Below are positions 24,808 to 33,877 of a stretch of DNA of 64,000 nt, in pieces. Below the pieces are notes generated by a model that had not been told where the DNA came from, searched no databases, and saw nothing but the letters and a program-made list of their open reading frames with translations. The stretch covers positions 1-64,000 of the forward strand of contig SVEY01000014.1 of the NCBI GenBank assembly GCA_015057165.1, given 5' to 3'. Position 1 is the first letter of the stretch, and each line of letters starts with the position of its first letter. Position numbers and translations under genes: made by a program. The stretch is from Lachnospiraceae bacterium. Lineage in GTDB: Bacteria; Bacillota; Clostridia; Lachnospirales; Lachnospiraceae.

Positions 24808-26022
24808 TCACTCCTTCAACTCCTCAAACTTCGCTCTCATAGTTGGATTGTTCTTGGTTAATCTCTTAATGTTGACTTCATCCACCTTATTGTTGGCTAT
24901 ACGAAGCTGATTATCTGAACCTAGTAACTCTTTCTTAACCTTTTCAAGGTGACTAATTGTCTTATCAATTTCATCAATAGCTTTATCAAAATGCTTGTGT
25001 GCAATATCGTAATTTCTGCTGAAATCATCTTTGAATTGCAATAGTGATTCTTCGAAATTAGATATGTCGATATCTTGATTCTTTACTAGCGCAAGTTCTT
25101 GCTTATACATTAATGCATTCATAGCAGCGTTACGAAGCAATGTAATAATAGGGATAAAGCACTGAGGTCGTACAACATACATTTTCTCATATCTATACGA
25201 GACGTCTACAATTCCTGCGTTGTAGAGTTCATTGTCCGACTCAAGTAATGATACAAGCACAGCATATTCACAATTCTTTTCACAACGATCCTTGTCAAGT
25301 TCCTTGAAGAAATCCTCGTTCTTATGCTTTGTTGCAGTAGTATCCATCTCATTTTTCATTTCGAACATAATTGATATTATCTCGTTATCATATTCATCAG
25401 TTTCTCGATAGATGTAATCACCTTTACTTCCAGAGCGGGCATCGTTATCTTTTTCGAAATACGCATTAGGAAATGCTGTTGCACGAAGTTGGTTGAACTG
25501 CGTCTCGCAATGTTGTTCTAATGTCTCTCCAACCATCTTAGTTGACATCTTAGTCTTTAAGTCCTTATAGAATTCTATTTGACTATCTTTTTCTTTTAGA
25601 AGAATCTGAGCCTTTTCCTTCTCTGATTGAATGTCTTTCTCTAATCTATGCTTCTCTTCTTCTACATCTTTTACAGCCTCTAAGACTGCAATTTTTTGTT
25701 TGTCTTTTGCATTATCTATTTCGTTCTGTAATTTAATCTTGTCATTTTCAAGTTTAGTCTTATCTGATTCAGCTTTCTCTATTTGCTTCTTGAGTTTATC
25801 TAATTCTTTACTATGTGACTCATTAATTTCAAGGATAACCTGATTGCGAAGTGAATCTAATTCAATCTTATGTTTTTCTTCTAGATTATTCTCTAGTTCC
25901 TCTATTCGCTTTTCAACATCCTTATTAAATTCCTTGTCCCTAATCTGACTTATGATTGAACTTAACTCTGCATCATCAACTGTAAATGCTTGACCGCAAT
26001 GTGGACATTTTAATTCCGCCAT
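24808..26022 (-). CDS. DUF2130 family protein (zinc-ribbon, coiled-coil, nuclease-like)
   Basis: The 404-residue protein opens with a CPHCGQAF half zinc ribbon. A charged coiled coil follows (about 35-155), then the DUF2130 core, with GETLEQHCETQFNQLR, GSKGDYIYRE and MFEMKNEMDTTATKHKNEDF. The Asp and Glu-x-Lys set there resembles a PD-(D/E)XK nuclease fold. A second helical region ends the protein. The family is widespread and uncharacterised as far as I know. A GGGGGG site precedes ATG at 26022. It starts the leftward run DUF2130-HNH-def, which suggests a DNA-related role. Confidence 0.8.
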   Translation of the reverse strand: MAELKCPHCGQAFTVDDAELSSIISQIRDKEFNKDVEKRIEELENNLEEKHKIELDSLRNQVILEINESHSKELDKLKKQIEKAESDKTKLENDKIKLQNEIDNAKDKQKIAVLEAVKDVEEEKHRLEKDIQSEKEKAQILLKEKDSQIEFYKDLKTKMSTKMVGETLEQHCETQFNQLRATAFPNAYFEKDNDARSGSKGDYIYRETDEYDNEIISIMFEMKNEMDTTATKHKNEDFFKELDKDRCEKNCEYAVLVSLLESDNELYNAGIVDVSYRYEKMYVVRPQCFIPIITLLRNAAMNALMYKQELALVKNQDIDISNFEESLLQFKDDFSRNYDIAHKHFDKAIDEIDKTISHLEKVKKELLGSDNQLRIANNKVDEVNIKRLTKNNPTMRAKFEELKE

Positions 26023-26176
26023 AACTTATATCCCCCCTTATAATTCCTACAGATTCTATTACCTTCCTCATATTACCACAGACCCTGTCCCATTATTGGG
26101 ACCGATTTTCGAACGCCTGTGCCCGAACATCAGTGCTATTCTTCATGGCTACACACTTTGTGTATTATTATACAAC

Positions 26177-26200
26177 AAAAGCGTGGCTGTGCCACGCTTT
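26177..26200 (-). terminator. Terminator of the Dabb-family gene
   Basis: AAAGCGTGGC (26178-26187) pairs with GCCACGCTTT (26191-26200). The minus-strand RNA continues UUGUUGU. It lies 20 bases past the Dabb stop codon. The rest of the gap 26023-26176 holds only the DUF2130 ribosome site and AT-rich promoter-like sequence. Confidence 0.75.
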
Positions 26201-26221
26201 ATTAGAGAATATATTAATTAT

Positions 26222-26524
26222 CTACACCTCATAATCCATACACACTCTATTTGCAGTATAAGGTCTTACCTTGCCATCTGCTACCGCAACGTGCTTAGGG
26301 TGGATCGCGTATCCCTTCAGAGCTTCTTCTGATTCAAATGTAGAATCAAGCATAACATCTGCATTAGAAGATGCAAGGCCTTCCGTAACTACTTTAATAT
26401 CTATTAAGCCCGGTATCTCACCCTTAAGTCCTTCTAAGCCAGACTTGATTCCGGCCTTGACTTCACTTATCTGCTCCTTAGTTAATTCATCCTTTAGTTG
26501 CCATAATATTACGTGTTTTACCAT
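26222..26524 (-). CDS. Dabb-family stress-responsive alpha/beta-barrel protein
   Basis: A 100-residue protein starting MVKHVILWQLKDELTKEQ, which is the Dabb (dimeric A/B barrel) opening. The family histidine in KHV, the VVTEGLASSNADVMLDSTF strand and YAIHPKHVAVADGKVRP match it. Dabb proteins form dimeric barrels; some are stress-induced, but the function is usually unknown. AGGAGG precedes ATG at 26524. It is a single gene preceded by the 32-bp tandem repeats. Confidence 0.85.
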   Translation of the reverse strand: MVKHVILWQLKDELTKEQISEVKAGIKSGLEGLKGEIPGLIDIKVVTEGLASSNADVMLDSTFESEEALKGYAIHPKHVAVADGKVRPYTANRVCMDYEV

Positions 26525-26540
26525 GTTGTACCTCCTGTAT

Positions 26541-26658
26541 TACATTTTTTACAGCGAATATTCAAGTATTCTTACATTTTTTACAGCGAATATTCAAGTA
26601 TTCTTACATTTTTTACAGCGAATATTTCTCACTTTTTACATTTTTCATAGCGAAAGTT
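26541..26658. repeat. Tandem 32-bp repeats
   Basis: Two identical 32-base units (26541-26572, 26573-26604) are followed by a 23-base partial copy (26605-26627) and a diverged copy at 26637-26658. The unit begins TACATTTTTTACAGCGAATA. They occupy the gap between the broken chemoreceptor and the Dabb gene, on the promoter side of the latter. Confidence 0.85.
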
Positions 26659-26672
26659 GACTGATTATTTCT

Positions 26673-26706
26673 AAAAAAAGCAGCTATCCCCCTTGGAATA
26701 GCTGCT
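26673..26706 (-). terminator. Terminator of the chemoreceptor gene
   Basis: AGCAGCTAT and its complement (26679-26689 with 26695-26706) form a stem followed by seven U on the minus strand, just after the chemoreceptor stop codon. Confidence 0.85.
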
Positions 26707-26721
26707 AAATTTACTTCTTTC

Positions 26722-28830
26722 TTATAACTTGAACTTACTTACGATATTAGATAGGTCGCTGGCAACATCTTTCTGCTCAGTAGCCATATCTTCCACATCA
26801 TCAACCATAACAGATACCTGATCAACTGTCTCTGTAATGTCTGCAGAGTTGGCTGATGTATCCTGAGCTGATTCTGCAATGTCTGCAACAGCAAGGTTAA
26901 CCTGTTCCATAGAATCTGTAATTGTATTAACAAGCTCTCCTATTGAATCTGCAAGATTCTTGAATGCAGTTGCATCCTGTCCGTATTGAACACCGATATT
27001 AACGAAGTTATCATAATCTGGTGCAACAGTTTCCTGTACAAATCCTAGAAGTTGGTTAGCTCCGTTACTCATTGAACCGAATGCTGACTGAACGCCTTCG
27101 ATTGTAACTTTGATTCTCTCAACAGCATCACCTGTCTCAGTTGCAAGCTTATTAACTTCTGATGCAACAACTGCGAATCCTCTACCATGTTCACCAGCTC
27201 TTGCTGCTTCAATAGAAGCATTAAGTGAGAGAAGATTAATCTGATCTGCAATGTCTGCAATACTGTTAACCATTTCACCAATTTCGCTAACAATCTTAGC
27301 TCTTTCATTTGCTTCTTTAAGTTCTTCGCTGTATTTCTCAACGATTGATATTGCATGGTCGTAAGCTTTACGTGAGCTCTCTTCAACTTCTGAAGCTCTC
27401 TTTAGGATTTCCTTAACTTCTTCTGAAGTCTTAGATGTCTCATCTGCTAAGTATTGAACTGATTCATTTACTTCATTTACAGAAGCTGATACCTCCTCAG
27501 TAGCAGCACCTGTAGACATCATAGCCTCATTTACCTTACCCATATTGTTATGGATATCACCGAACTTCTCTGATAGTTCTGTAGCTACCTGATTCATTCT
27601 CTGTGAAGAATCATTTACATTTGCAGAACCTGTTGAGATTCTACTAATTACATCACGGTTATTCTCATACATTTCATTAAGTGAACCGCTCATTAAGCCA
27701 AGTTCATCTTTACCCTTAGCATTAATCTTATCAACTGTGAAGTCACCCTTCGCAAGGTCTCCTGCAAATGCTTTAACTCTATTAAGTGTCTTAGATAAGC
27801 TATTAGCTATTAGAATAATCACAACTGCACATGCAATTACTGCAATAGCTGCTACTATTATAAGAATAATTGTTAGCTTCTGAACAGGTGCATTTATCTC
27901 TGATACTGGCATCTTAATCATAAGCTTCCAGTTTACACCAGGAATAGTTGCATAGTATAAGTTGTATGTCTCGCTCTCACCTTTGTATTCTGTAAGTCCA
28001 GATTCATTAGCTAGAACATCTTCTCCTGCTTTTGCAAGGGATGCGTTCTCATCATCCTTGATGTTAACACCATTCTGAACCTTCTCGTTATCATCCGTAT
28101 AGATATATGTACCATCAGAAGTTAGAAGCATAGCTGTTCCATTCTCTCCAACCTTAATTGATGATACTATCTCAACCATTGTATCTAAGGAAATATCACA
28201 AGTAACACATCCGATATACTGACCATTACTAAAGATTGGTGCCGAACAAGTCGCCATAACTGTCTTAGATGATTCATCATAATAAGGATCTGTTATCTCA
28301 GCAGTTCCTTCTTTCATCTTGGATGCATTAGTATAATACTCCTGACTAAAGTAATCGTATTCTGCATTACTGTATTCCCATGTCTCTACGATGTTATCTC
28401 CATCTTTGTACCAATATGGTCCCATATATCTCTCTGCTGCGTTATAAGCATTTGGCTCAAACCATATTCCAGCACCGTTAATTATCTTGCTAGACTTAAT
28501 AGCATCAGAGAAACTAGTCTTGAATACGTCCATTGGTGTTGACTTGTAGTAGATTGATACTTCTCTTGCAAGATTAACAGCTTACGACCTAACAATCTCA
28601 AGATCAGCATTGATCTCATTACTATTGGACTGTAACTCAGACTTCATCGTATTCTGAATCTCGTTATTAATAGTATTCTTACTATTAATTGCGCTCACAA
28701 CTGTAAGAACAACAGTAGCAATGATAACTGTTGGCAAAAGCTTTATAAGCATTTGACCGCGAATTCCCATAACCCCTTTCTTTTTAGCCTTCGTTTGCCC
28801 TGCTTGTGTCTTTGTTTTGTCGTTACCCAT
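26722..28830 (-). pseudogene. Methyl-accepting chemotaxis protein interrupted by one in-frame stop
   Basis: The full frame spans about 702 codons. It has a cytoplasmic lysine-rich start, membrane segment 1 (about 29-50), a dCache-type sensor domain, membrane segment 2 (about 315-337), a HAMP region and the signalling domain with the hairpin motif EAARAGEHGRGFAVVASEVN. Codon 83 (28582-28584) is TAA. Reading continues in the same frame on both sides: LEIVRS, stop, AVNLAREVSIYYKST. There is no frameshift. ATG at 28830 has AGGAGG. The 603-codon downstream part begins with ATG at 28533 but lacks a good ribosome site and the first membrane helix. One point change, or a sequencing error, explains it. 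Confidence 0.85.
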
Positions 28831-28853
28831 ATTTTACCCTCCTGACAAACATT

Positions 28854-30182
28854 TTATACATTTTCGCATTTTCTTATATACATTATTAAATAGTAAGGAA
28901 TTACTCTGACTTTACTATCTGTATAGCTCTTCTTTATCGCATTATTTCGTTTCCCGATACACTTGTAAGCTGTATTAATAGTAGAGTCATTAATAATACC
29001 TTCCATAGATACCGAAATCCTATTCCCTACTTTTACTTCAATAGGAACAACTTCGCCATCCTTCTCTATTATAAATTCTACTTCATGATTATCGTCTGGT
29101 TTGTAATAGTACAAATCATATCCATTATATGTAAGACATTGGGCAATTACATTCTCGTAGATAGCGGATCTAACATTTCCCTTAATAGTATCATTGAGAA
29201 TGCCTCTCTTCGTCTCGAAACCGTACATACATGTAAGGAGTCCAGTGTCATTTATATATAGTTTAAATTGATCTTTCTTCGCATTTTCTAATGGTAAAAT
29301 GCGTGTATTGCTGACATTATAACATGAATAACACATATATGCATTAATTATCCACAAAACGCTACTTCCATATTTTCTTTTTGTCTGGCCCTTCTCTACT
29401 TTAGAGTACTTGAATTTCTTCAATTCATTATTAAGCTGATTGGGGATAGAGTTATAACATCGCTTAACAAGTGTACTTTTCTTGCTGTTAAGACTTGTCT
29501 CTATATCAGTCTGATATGCACTAATTATCTTCTTCTGAATCTCAATCACTCGGGAGAAATCTTTGTTCTTAGCGAAGTCTTGCACGGCTTCTGGCATACC
29601 ACCTACAACTATATACTCTCGAAATAGATTCTGGAATTTGTTATGAATGCTATCAGGAATCTCTGTCGAATCCTCCAGGTACTTGGCCATACCCGTAATT
29701 GTCTTAGAATCGAATCCATAGGACCACAAGAATTCCTCAAATCCTAGAGGATACATTGTAATCTCCTTTATATAAGATTCATCCATGTAGGAGTCAGAAT
29801 CAATTCTTCCAATGGCGATAGTGTCATATCGCATATCATCTGATAATACCTGTAACACTTCTTTAGCATTATCAATATAGTGTATCTCGTCTAATATTAT
29901 TAATGTCTTCTTGGGAATAAGAATTACGTTAGGAATATTAGCAGTAATTCTCTTAATTATCTCTTCTGATGTTATCTCCCCTTCAAATACACAATGAAGT
30001 GATTTCATTTTGCGAAGATTTATATAAATATAAGATTCATATTCTTCTTTACCAAAGCTTTTAGCTATAAATGTCTTTCCAACCTGCTTTGCTCCCTTTA
30101 TTAGCAAAGATTTGTGTTGGCCTTCTTCTCTTCTTTGATATTTCCAGATTAACAGCTCAGAGTATGCGCTTCTTTTCAGCAT
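28854..30182 (-). CDS. AAA_14/DUF4143 ATPase
   Basis: A 442-residue protein starting MLKRSAYSELLIWKYQ. Walker A is GAKQVGKTFIAK (about 29-40) and Walker B is LIILDEIHYI. The C-terminal part contains the DUF4143 nuclease-like strand pair VEFIIEKDGEVVPIEVKVG, where the Glu/Lys pattern recalls PD-(D/E)XK folds. Such archaeal-type ATPases are common, variable accessory genes with no settled function. ATG at 30182 has only a weak GGTGAG site upstream. A second, distantly related member lies 145 bases upstream. Confidence 0.85.
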   Translation of the reverse strand: MLKRSAYSELLIWKYQRREEGQHKSLLIKGAKQVGKTFIAKSFGKEEYESYIYINLRKMKSLHCVFEGEITSEEIIKRITANIPNVILIPKKTLIILDEIHYIDNAKEVLQVLSDDMRYDTIAIGRIDSDSYMDESYIKEITMYPLGFEEFLWSYGFDSKTITGMAKYLEDSTEIPDSIHNKFQNLFREYIVVGGMPEAVQDFAKNKDFSRVIEIQKKIISAYQTDIETSLNSKKSTLVKRCYNSIPNQLNNELKKFKYSKVEKGQTKRKYGSSVLWIINAYMCYSCYNVSNTRILPLENAKKDQFKLYINDTGLLTCMYGFETKRGILNDTIKGNVRSAIYENVIAQCLTYNGYDLYYYKPDDNHEVEFIIEKDGEVVPIEVKVGNRISVSMEGIINDSTINTAYKCIGKRNNAIKKSYTDSKVRVIPYYLIMYIRKCENV

Positions 30183-30327
30183 ATCGTCTCACCTCAAAAT
30201 GCATAAAATCGTAGATTCAAATTCTATAATATGGTATGTTTTCGTAGCTATATGACTTGTTTTCGAGCTCAATCCGAACTTAAGTGCAATTCTAGCCATT
30301 TAGTCCGTTGTGATTTTCCGCTATATT

Positions 30328-31593
30328 TTAGAACACTTCACAATTTTCTATAAAATCAACTATATTTTTATGTTTTATACCACTTCTCTTATGTAAGGCT
30401 TTATCTAATGTCAACACGTATTTGGGGTAGAAATCCCTGATATTTTCAAGGGGTTTGTATTTATACTCCTCTTCCTTTGAAGTGCCAATTCCACCACGAG
30501 TATTGCTATTGATGTAATTTGCCACTTGTACATAGACATAGTCCATTTCTGAATCTTCAAGAACAAAGTCTATCTCACTTTTATTATTCTTCACCCTTCC
30601 TATTGCCACTTTATAGTCCCACAGGAGTGAATAATTGTATATAACATTCTTTAGAGAAGTTTCTATGTCTAAAGTATTATACAAATCCACTGCATAATAG
30701 AAACTTAGATCCGAGAGATAATACTTTTCTTTGCCCTTAATGATTCTTCTCTCAGATATGTCGAATCGTTGGCACTTATAGACTATTCTAGCATCCTCTA
30801 GAATCTGTAGATAATTATAAAGAGTCTCTTTTCTAACTGTCATATGAAGCGTCTCAGAAAGGAACTCTTGCATATCTTTTATTATAAGGGATTTACCAAA
30901 ACTATTAATAACATATTTTCTAATTGCGAAAAATAGCTCTCTATTCTTTATTCTCTTATTCTTCCTTATAATCTTCTCAAATATGTCTTCTAGAACCTTC
31001 TTAGAATAAGCATGCGTATTATCATGACCGCTATTTATAACTGTATATGGGAAACCGCCCTCCATCATATACTTTGTAAATTCTTCCTGGAGGTTATCAG
31101 ACACTTTCTTACCATAGAACTTCTTCATATCGAGGTATTCTTGAAAGGATAAAGTTAGCATTTCAACTGTAATGTAATGTGCCTTAAGTCTTCTTACATG
31201 CTTTGGCATTGTAGTGTAACCATTACTTGATGTTACGAATATAGAATAGCTGCTATCCTTCGTAAATTCGTTAAGTGCACGTTCGAAATCATTTACATTA
31301 AGAAGTTCATCAAGAAACAAATACTTCTCACCTGGTATCTCTATACTCTGTCTATCAACAATATCAATGAGTTTTTGGGCAGTATTTATTCCTTTGTAAG
31401 GTCTCTTATTGAAATTAATACTAATGATGTTATCTTCAGGAACGCCCTTTTCGATAAGCTCCTCAATAATGTTTTCTATAAGAGTTGTTTTGCCACAGCC
31501 TAGTACACCTGTTATGAATTTGATAGTACCTGTTTCATCATATAAGGGGCGAAGCTTATTAAGATATATCTCTCTTCTATATAACTTATTCAT
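30328..31593 (-). CDS. AAA_14/DUF4143 ATPase, second copy
   Basis: 421 residues starting MNKLYRREIYLNKLRPLYDE. Walker A is GVLGCGKTTLIE (about 30-41), Walker B is YLFLDELLNV, and arginine-rich HVRRLKAHYI marks the end of the ATPase domain. The DUF4143 part ends with EIDFVLEDSEMDYVYVQVANYI. It differs greatly from the neighbour at 28.9 kb, so they are not recent duplicates. It starts one base after the TSCPD gene ends, suggesting co-transcription. The role is unknown. Confidence 0.85.
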   Translation of the reverse strand: MNKLYRREIYLNKLRPLYDETGTIKFITGVLGCGKTTLIENIIEELIEKGVPEDNIISINFNKRPYKGINTAQKLIDIVDRQSIEIPGEKYLFLDELLNVNDFERALNEFTKDSSYSIFVTSSNGYTTMPKHVRRLKAHYITVEMLTLSFQEYLDMKKFYGKKVSDNLQEEFTKYMMEGGFPYTVINSGHDNTHAYSKKVLEDIFEKIIRKNKRIKNRELFFAIRKYVINSFGKSLIIKDMQEFLSETLHMTVRKETLYNYLQILEDARIVYKCQRFDISERRIIKGKEKYYLSDLSFYYAVDLYNTLDIETSLKNVIYNYSLLWDYKVAIGRVKNNKSEIDFVLEDSEMDYVYVQVANYINSNTRGGIGTSKEEEYKYKPLENIRDFYPKYVLTLDKALHKRSGIKHKNIVDFIENCEVF

Positions 31594-31594
31594 A

Positions 31595-31846
31595 TTATGA
31601 CTCTAAACCTATACGCAATGCTTTAACTAACTGATCTGCACAAGAGGTATCTCTTGGTCCACAAGTATTACCTGATAATTTACTCTCTATATCACCTACT
31701 GTCATGCCGTCTACCAGCTTGCCAATAGCTTTGAGATTGCCATCACACCCTCCTGTGAATCGCACATTATATACCTTATCTCCATCTAAATCATATTCTA
31801 TTAATCTTGAGCATACTCCTATTGGTTTGTATTGTAAGTGTTTCAT
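31595..31846 (-). CDS. TSCPD-domain protein, TIGR03905 type
   Basis: An 83-residue protein with the TSCPD hallmarks GVCSRLIEYDLDGDKVYNVR, FTGGCDGNLKAIGKLVDGM and the cysteine block CGPRDTSCADQLVKAL. The domain also occurs at the C-terminus of some B12-dependent ribonucleotide reductases; the stand-alone form is widespread in Clostridia and uncharacterised. Four cysteines suggest metal binding. It lies between tadA and the AAA_14 gene. Confidence 0.9.
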   Translation of the reverse strand: MKHLQYKPIGVCSRLIEYDLDGDKVYNVRFTGGCDGNLKAIGKLVDGMTVGDIESKLSGNTCGPRDTSCADQLVKALRIGLES

Positions 31847-31893
31847 TCTTTACTTCCTTTCTGCTTTCATCATCTATTATTACATATCTTGTC

Positions 31894-32418
31894 CTATAGT
31901 TCACTACCATGCCGTAATTCTTCGAAGAAATCACTCATAATAGCAGAACAGTCTTCTTTCATTATTCCAGTCTCAACTTCTACCCTATGGTTAAATCCCT
32001 GCATCTGGAGAAGGTTAATAACTGAGCCTACACAGCCTGCTTTAGAATTCATAGCACCAATATATACTTTCTTCATTCTGGCCTGGAGAATCGCGCCTGC
32101 ACACATAGGACAAGGTTCAAGTGTAACATACATTTCACAGTCCTCTAATCGCCAGTCCCCTAGTTTCTTGCAGGCTTGCTGTATTGCAAGTATCTCTGCA
32201 TGGCTCGTGGTATTACCATCTTTATTTCTTCTATTGTAGGATTTGGCAACGACTTTTCCTTCATCGCTAACGATTACACATCCTATTGGAACATCCCCTT
32301 CTTCATAGGCTTTCTCCGCTTCTTTATATGCCATTGTCATGTATTTTATCTTCTTTTCTTCGGATCTTCTTGCTTCTTTCTCTTCTGAATTACTCTTCAT
32401 TCCATTAAAGAACGCCAT
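31894..32418 (-). CDS. tadA: tRNA adenosine-34 deaminase
   Basis: TadA converts the wobble adenosine of tRNA-Arg(ACG) to inosine. The zinc deaminase motifs are HAEILAIQ (His and catalytic Glu) and LEPCPMCAGA (two Cys). ATG at 32418 gives 174 residues and follows AGGGGGAAATCC; the longer frame from 32481 has no ribosome site. An N-terminal lysine- and glutamate-rich extension of about 28 residues precedes the core, slightly more than usual. It is divergent from the radical-SAM gene at 32515. Confidence 0.95.
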   Translation of the reverse strand: MAFFNGMKSNSEEKEARRSEEKKIKYMTMAYKEAEKAYEEGDVPIGCVIVSDEGKVVAKSYNRRNKDGNTTSHAEILAIQQACKKLGDWRLEDCEMYVTLEPCPMCAGAILQARMKKVYIGAMNSKAGCVGSVINLLQMQGFNHRVEVETGIMKEDCSAIMSDFFEELRHGSEL

Positions 32419-32514
32419 GTGGATTTCCCCCTTGTAATCTGATATAATATGCAATGTTACATGTATATAAGCATTACACATTTTCGATAAAATATCAAGG
32501 AAGAAGCGTTTGTT

Positions 32515-33213
32515 ATGAGAATTGTTGGATTAATGAAAACAACCCTGCTAGATTATCCGGGCAAAGTTGCATCTACAATATTTACCGGAGGATGTAATTT
32601 CCGATGTCCTTATTGCCATAATGGTGATCTTGTGCTTAATCATACTACTATGGAGCCATATAGCGAAGAAGAGATATTTTCACACCTCAACAAGCGAAAG
32701 AACACCCTTAATGGTGTCTGCATAACAGGCGGTGAACCTACACTTCAAAGCGAACTTCCTGAATTTATTCGCAAAGTAAAGACGCTTAATCTTCTGGTTA
32801 AGCTTGATACTAACGGCACGAATCCTGCTATGCTTCGTAGCCTGTTAGAAGAAGGACTCCTTGACTATGTGGCAATGGATATTAAGCATTGCAAATCAAA
32901 ATACAATGATGTAGCATGCATGAATCCACTTAATCTACAGAGCATTGAAGAATCAGTGGATATTCTTAAGAATTGTAGTATTGACTACGAATTTCGTACC
33001 ACAGTAACAAGAGAACTTCACAAGATGGAAGATTTCCAAGAAATAGGTAAATGGATAGAAGGCTCCAAAGCTTATTATTTACAGCCTTACAAGGAATCAG
33101 AGCAGGTTATAAGTAAGATATTTACAACCTATTCTGCTGCTGAATTCGACGATATAGTTAATATTCTTAATAACTATAATATTGGAAATATAGAGGTTAG
33201 AGCCTTAGATTAA
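32515..33213 (+). CDS. Radical-SAM activating protein of anaerobic ribonucleotide reductase (NrdG-like)
   Basis: A 232-residue radical SAM enzyme of the type annotated as anaerobic ribonucleoside-triphosphate reductase activating protein (TIGR02495). The cluster motif CNFRCPYC (CX3CX2C) is near residue 27, followed by the GGEPTLQ strand and DTNGTNP. NrdG-type enzymes install a glycyl radical on NrdD using SAM and reduced flavodoxin. nrdD is not in the window, so the partner cannot be confirmed. An AAGGAAG lies upstream of ATG. A GNAT gene follows by 22 bases. Confidence 0.85.
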   Translation: MRIVGLMKTTLLDYPGKVASTIFTGGCNFRCPYCHNGDLVLNHTTMEPYSEEEIFSHLNKRKNTLNGVCITGGEPTLQSELPEFIRKVKTLNLLVKLDTNGTNPAMLRSLLEEGLLDYVAMDIKHCKSKYNDVACMNPLNLQSIEESVDILKNCSIDYEFRTTVTRELHKMEDFQEIGKWIEGSKAYYLQPYKESEQVISKIFTTYSAAEFDDIVNILNNYNIGNIEVRALD

Positions 33214-33235
33214 TAGAAATACAGGTAGTATTATT

Positions 33236-33793
33236 ATGAATTTTGTATATGAAACAGATAGATTAATTCTTAAAATATGTGGCGAAGAGATATCAGAAGA
33301 TGTACTGGTATTCGACCTACATAACACCAAGGAATTCGAGGCAGTTGAGCCAATCGACGTAGATAATTTCTATAATATTGAGCATCACCGCAATATTCTT
33401 AACTATGAATATAAGAAGATGCTTCAACTTGCCGTAGTTAGATTCTGGTTATATCGTAAAGAAGATCCAGATACTATTATCGGTACAGTCTGCTTTAGAA
33501 ACATTGCAAAACCTATATATTCTTCCTGCCAGGTAGGATATAGAATGGATAAAGCTCATACTGGTAAGGGTTACTGCACAGAAGCCCTTAGAGCCGGCAT
33601 TAATATAATGATTAATGATCTTGAGCTTCACAGATTCGAAGCCTTAGTCCTTCCTGAGAATGCTCCATCTATAGCGATTCTTGAGAATCTCGGGTTTAAG
33701 AAAGAAGGACTTCTTCGAGATAAAATAATGATTCAAGATAAATGGAGAGACCATTATCTATACGGATTACTCTCTAGTGAATTCGTAAAATAA
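33236..33793 (+). CDS. GNAT-family N-acetyltransferase (RimJ/RimL type)
   Basis: A 185-residue GNAT starting NFVYETDRLILKICGEE, typical of ribosomal-protein-alanine acetyltransferase relatives. The acetyl-CoA region shows VGYRMDKAHTGKGYCTEALR, and LPENAPSIAILENLGFKKEG is the usual helix-4/strand region. The substrate is unknown. It follows the radical-SAM gene in the same direction and is closed by a strong terminator. Confidence 0.85.
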   Translation: MNFVYETDRLILKICGEEISEDVLVFDLHNTKEFEAVEPIDVDNFYNIEHHRNILNYEYKKMLQLAVVRFWLYRKEDPDTIIGTVCFRNIAKPIYSSCQVGYRMDKAHTGKGYCTEALRAGINIMINDLELHRFEALVLPENAPSIAILENLGFKKEGLLRDKIMIQDKWRDHYLYGLLSSEFVK

Positions 33794-33848
33794 AAACTTC
33801 AAGTTCTTGAGTTGAACTATTATTAGTTCTCACAAGACTTGAAGTTTT
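33793..33848. terminator. Bidirectional terminator between GNAT and PPi-PFK genes
   Basis: A 16-pair stem with one bulge (33793-33809 with 33833-33848) has A/U runs on both sides. It lies between two genes that converge on it. Confidence 0.85.
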
Positions 33849-33877
33849 ATATTGCTTAATTATTCTCTTATAATTTC

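Noticed and set aside
26096-26140. CGAACGCC...CCGAAC as a further SOS box
   Set aside because: The two half-sites are direct repeats and lack the required GTTC complement at four-base spacing.
26739-27386. Minus-strand frames inside the chemoreceptor
   Set aside because: Leucine/glutamine-rich shadows of the signalling domain in another frame.
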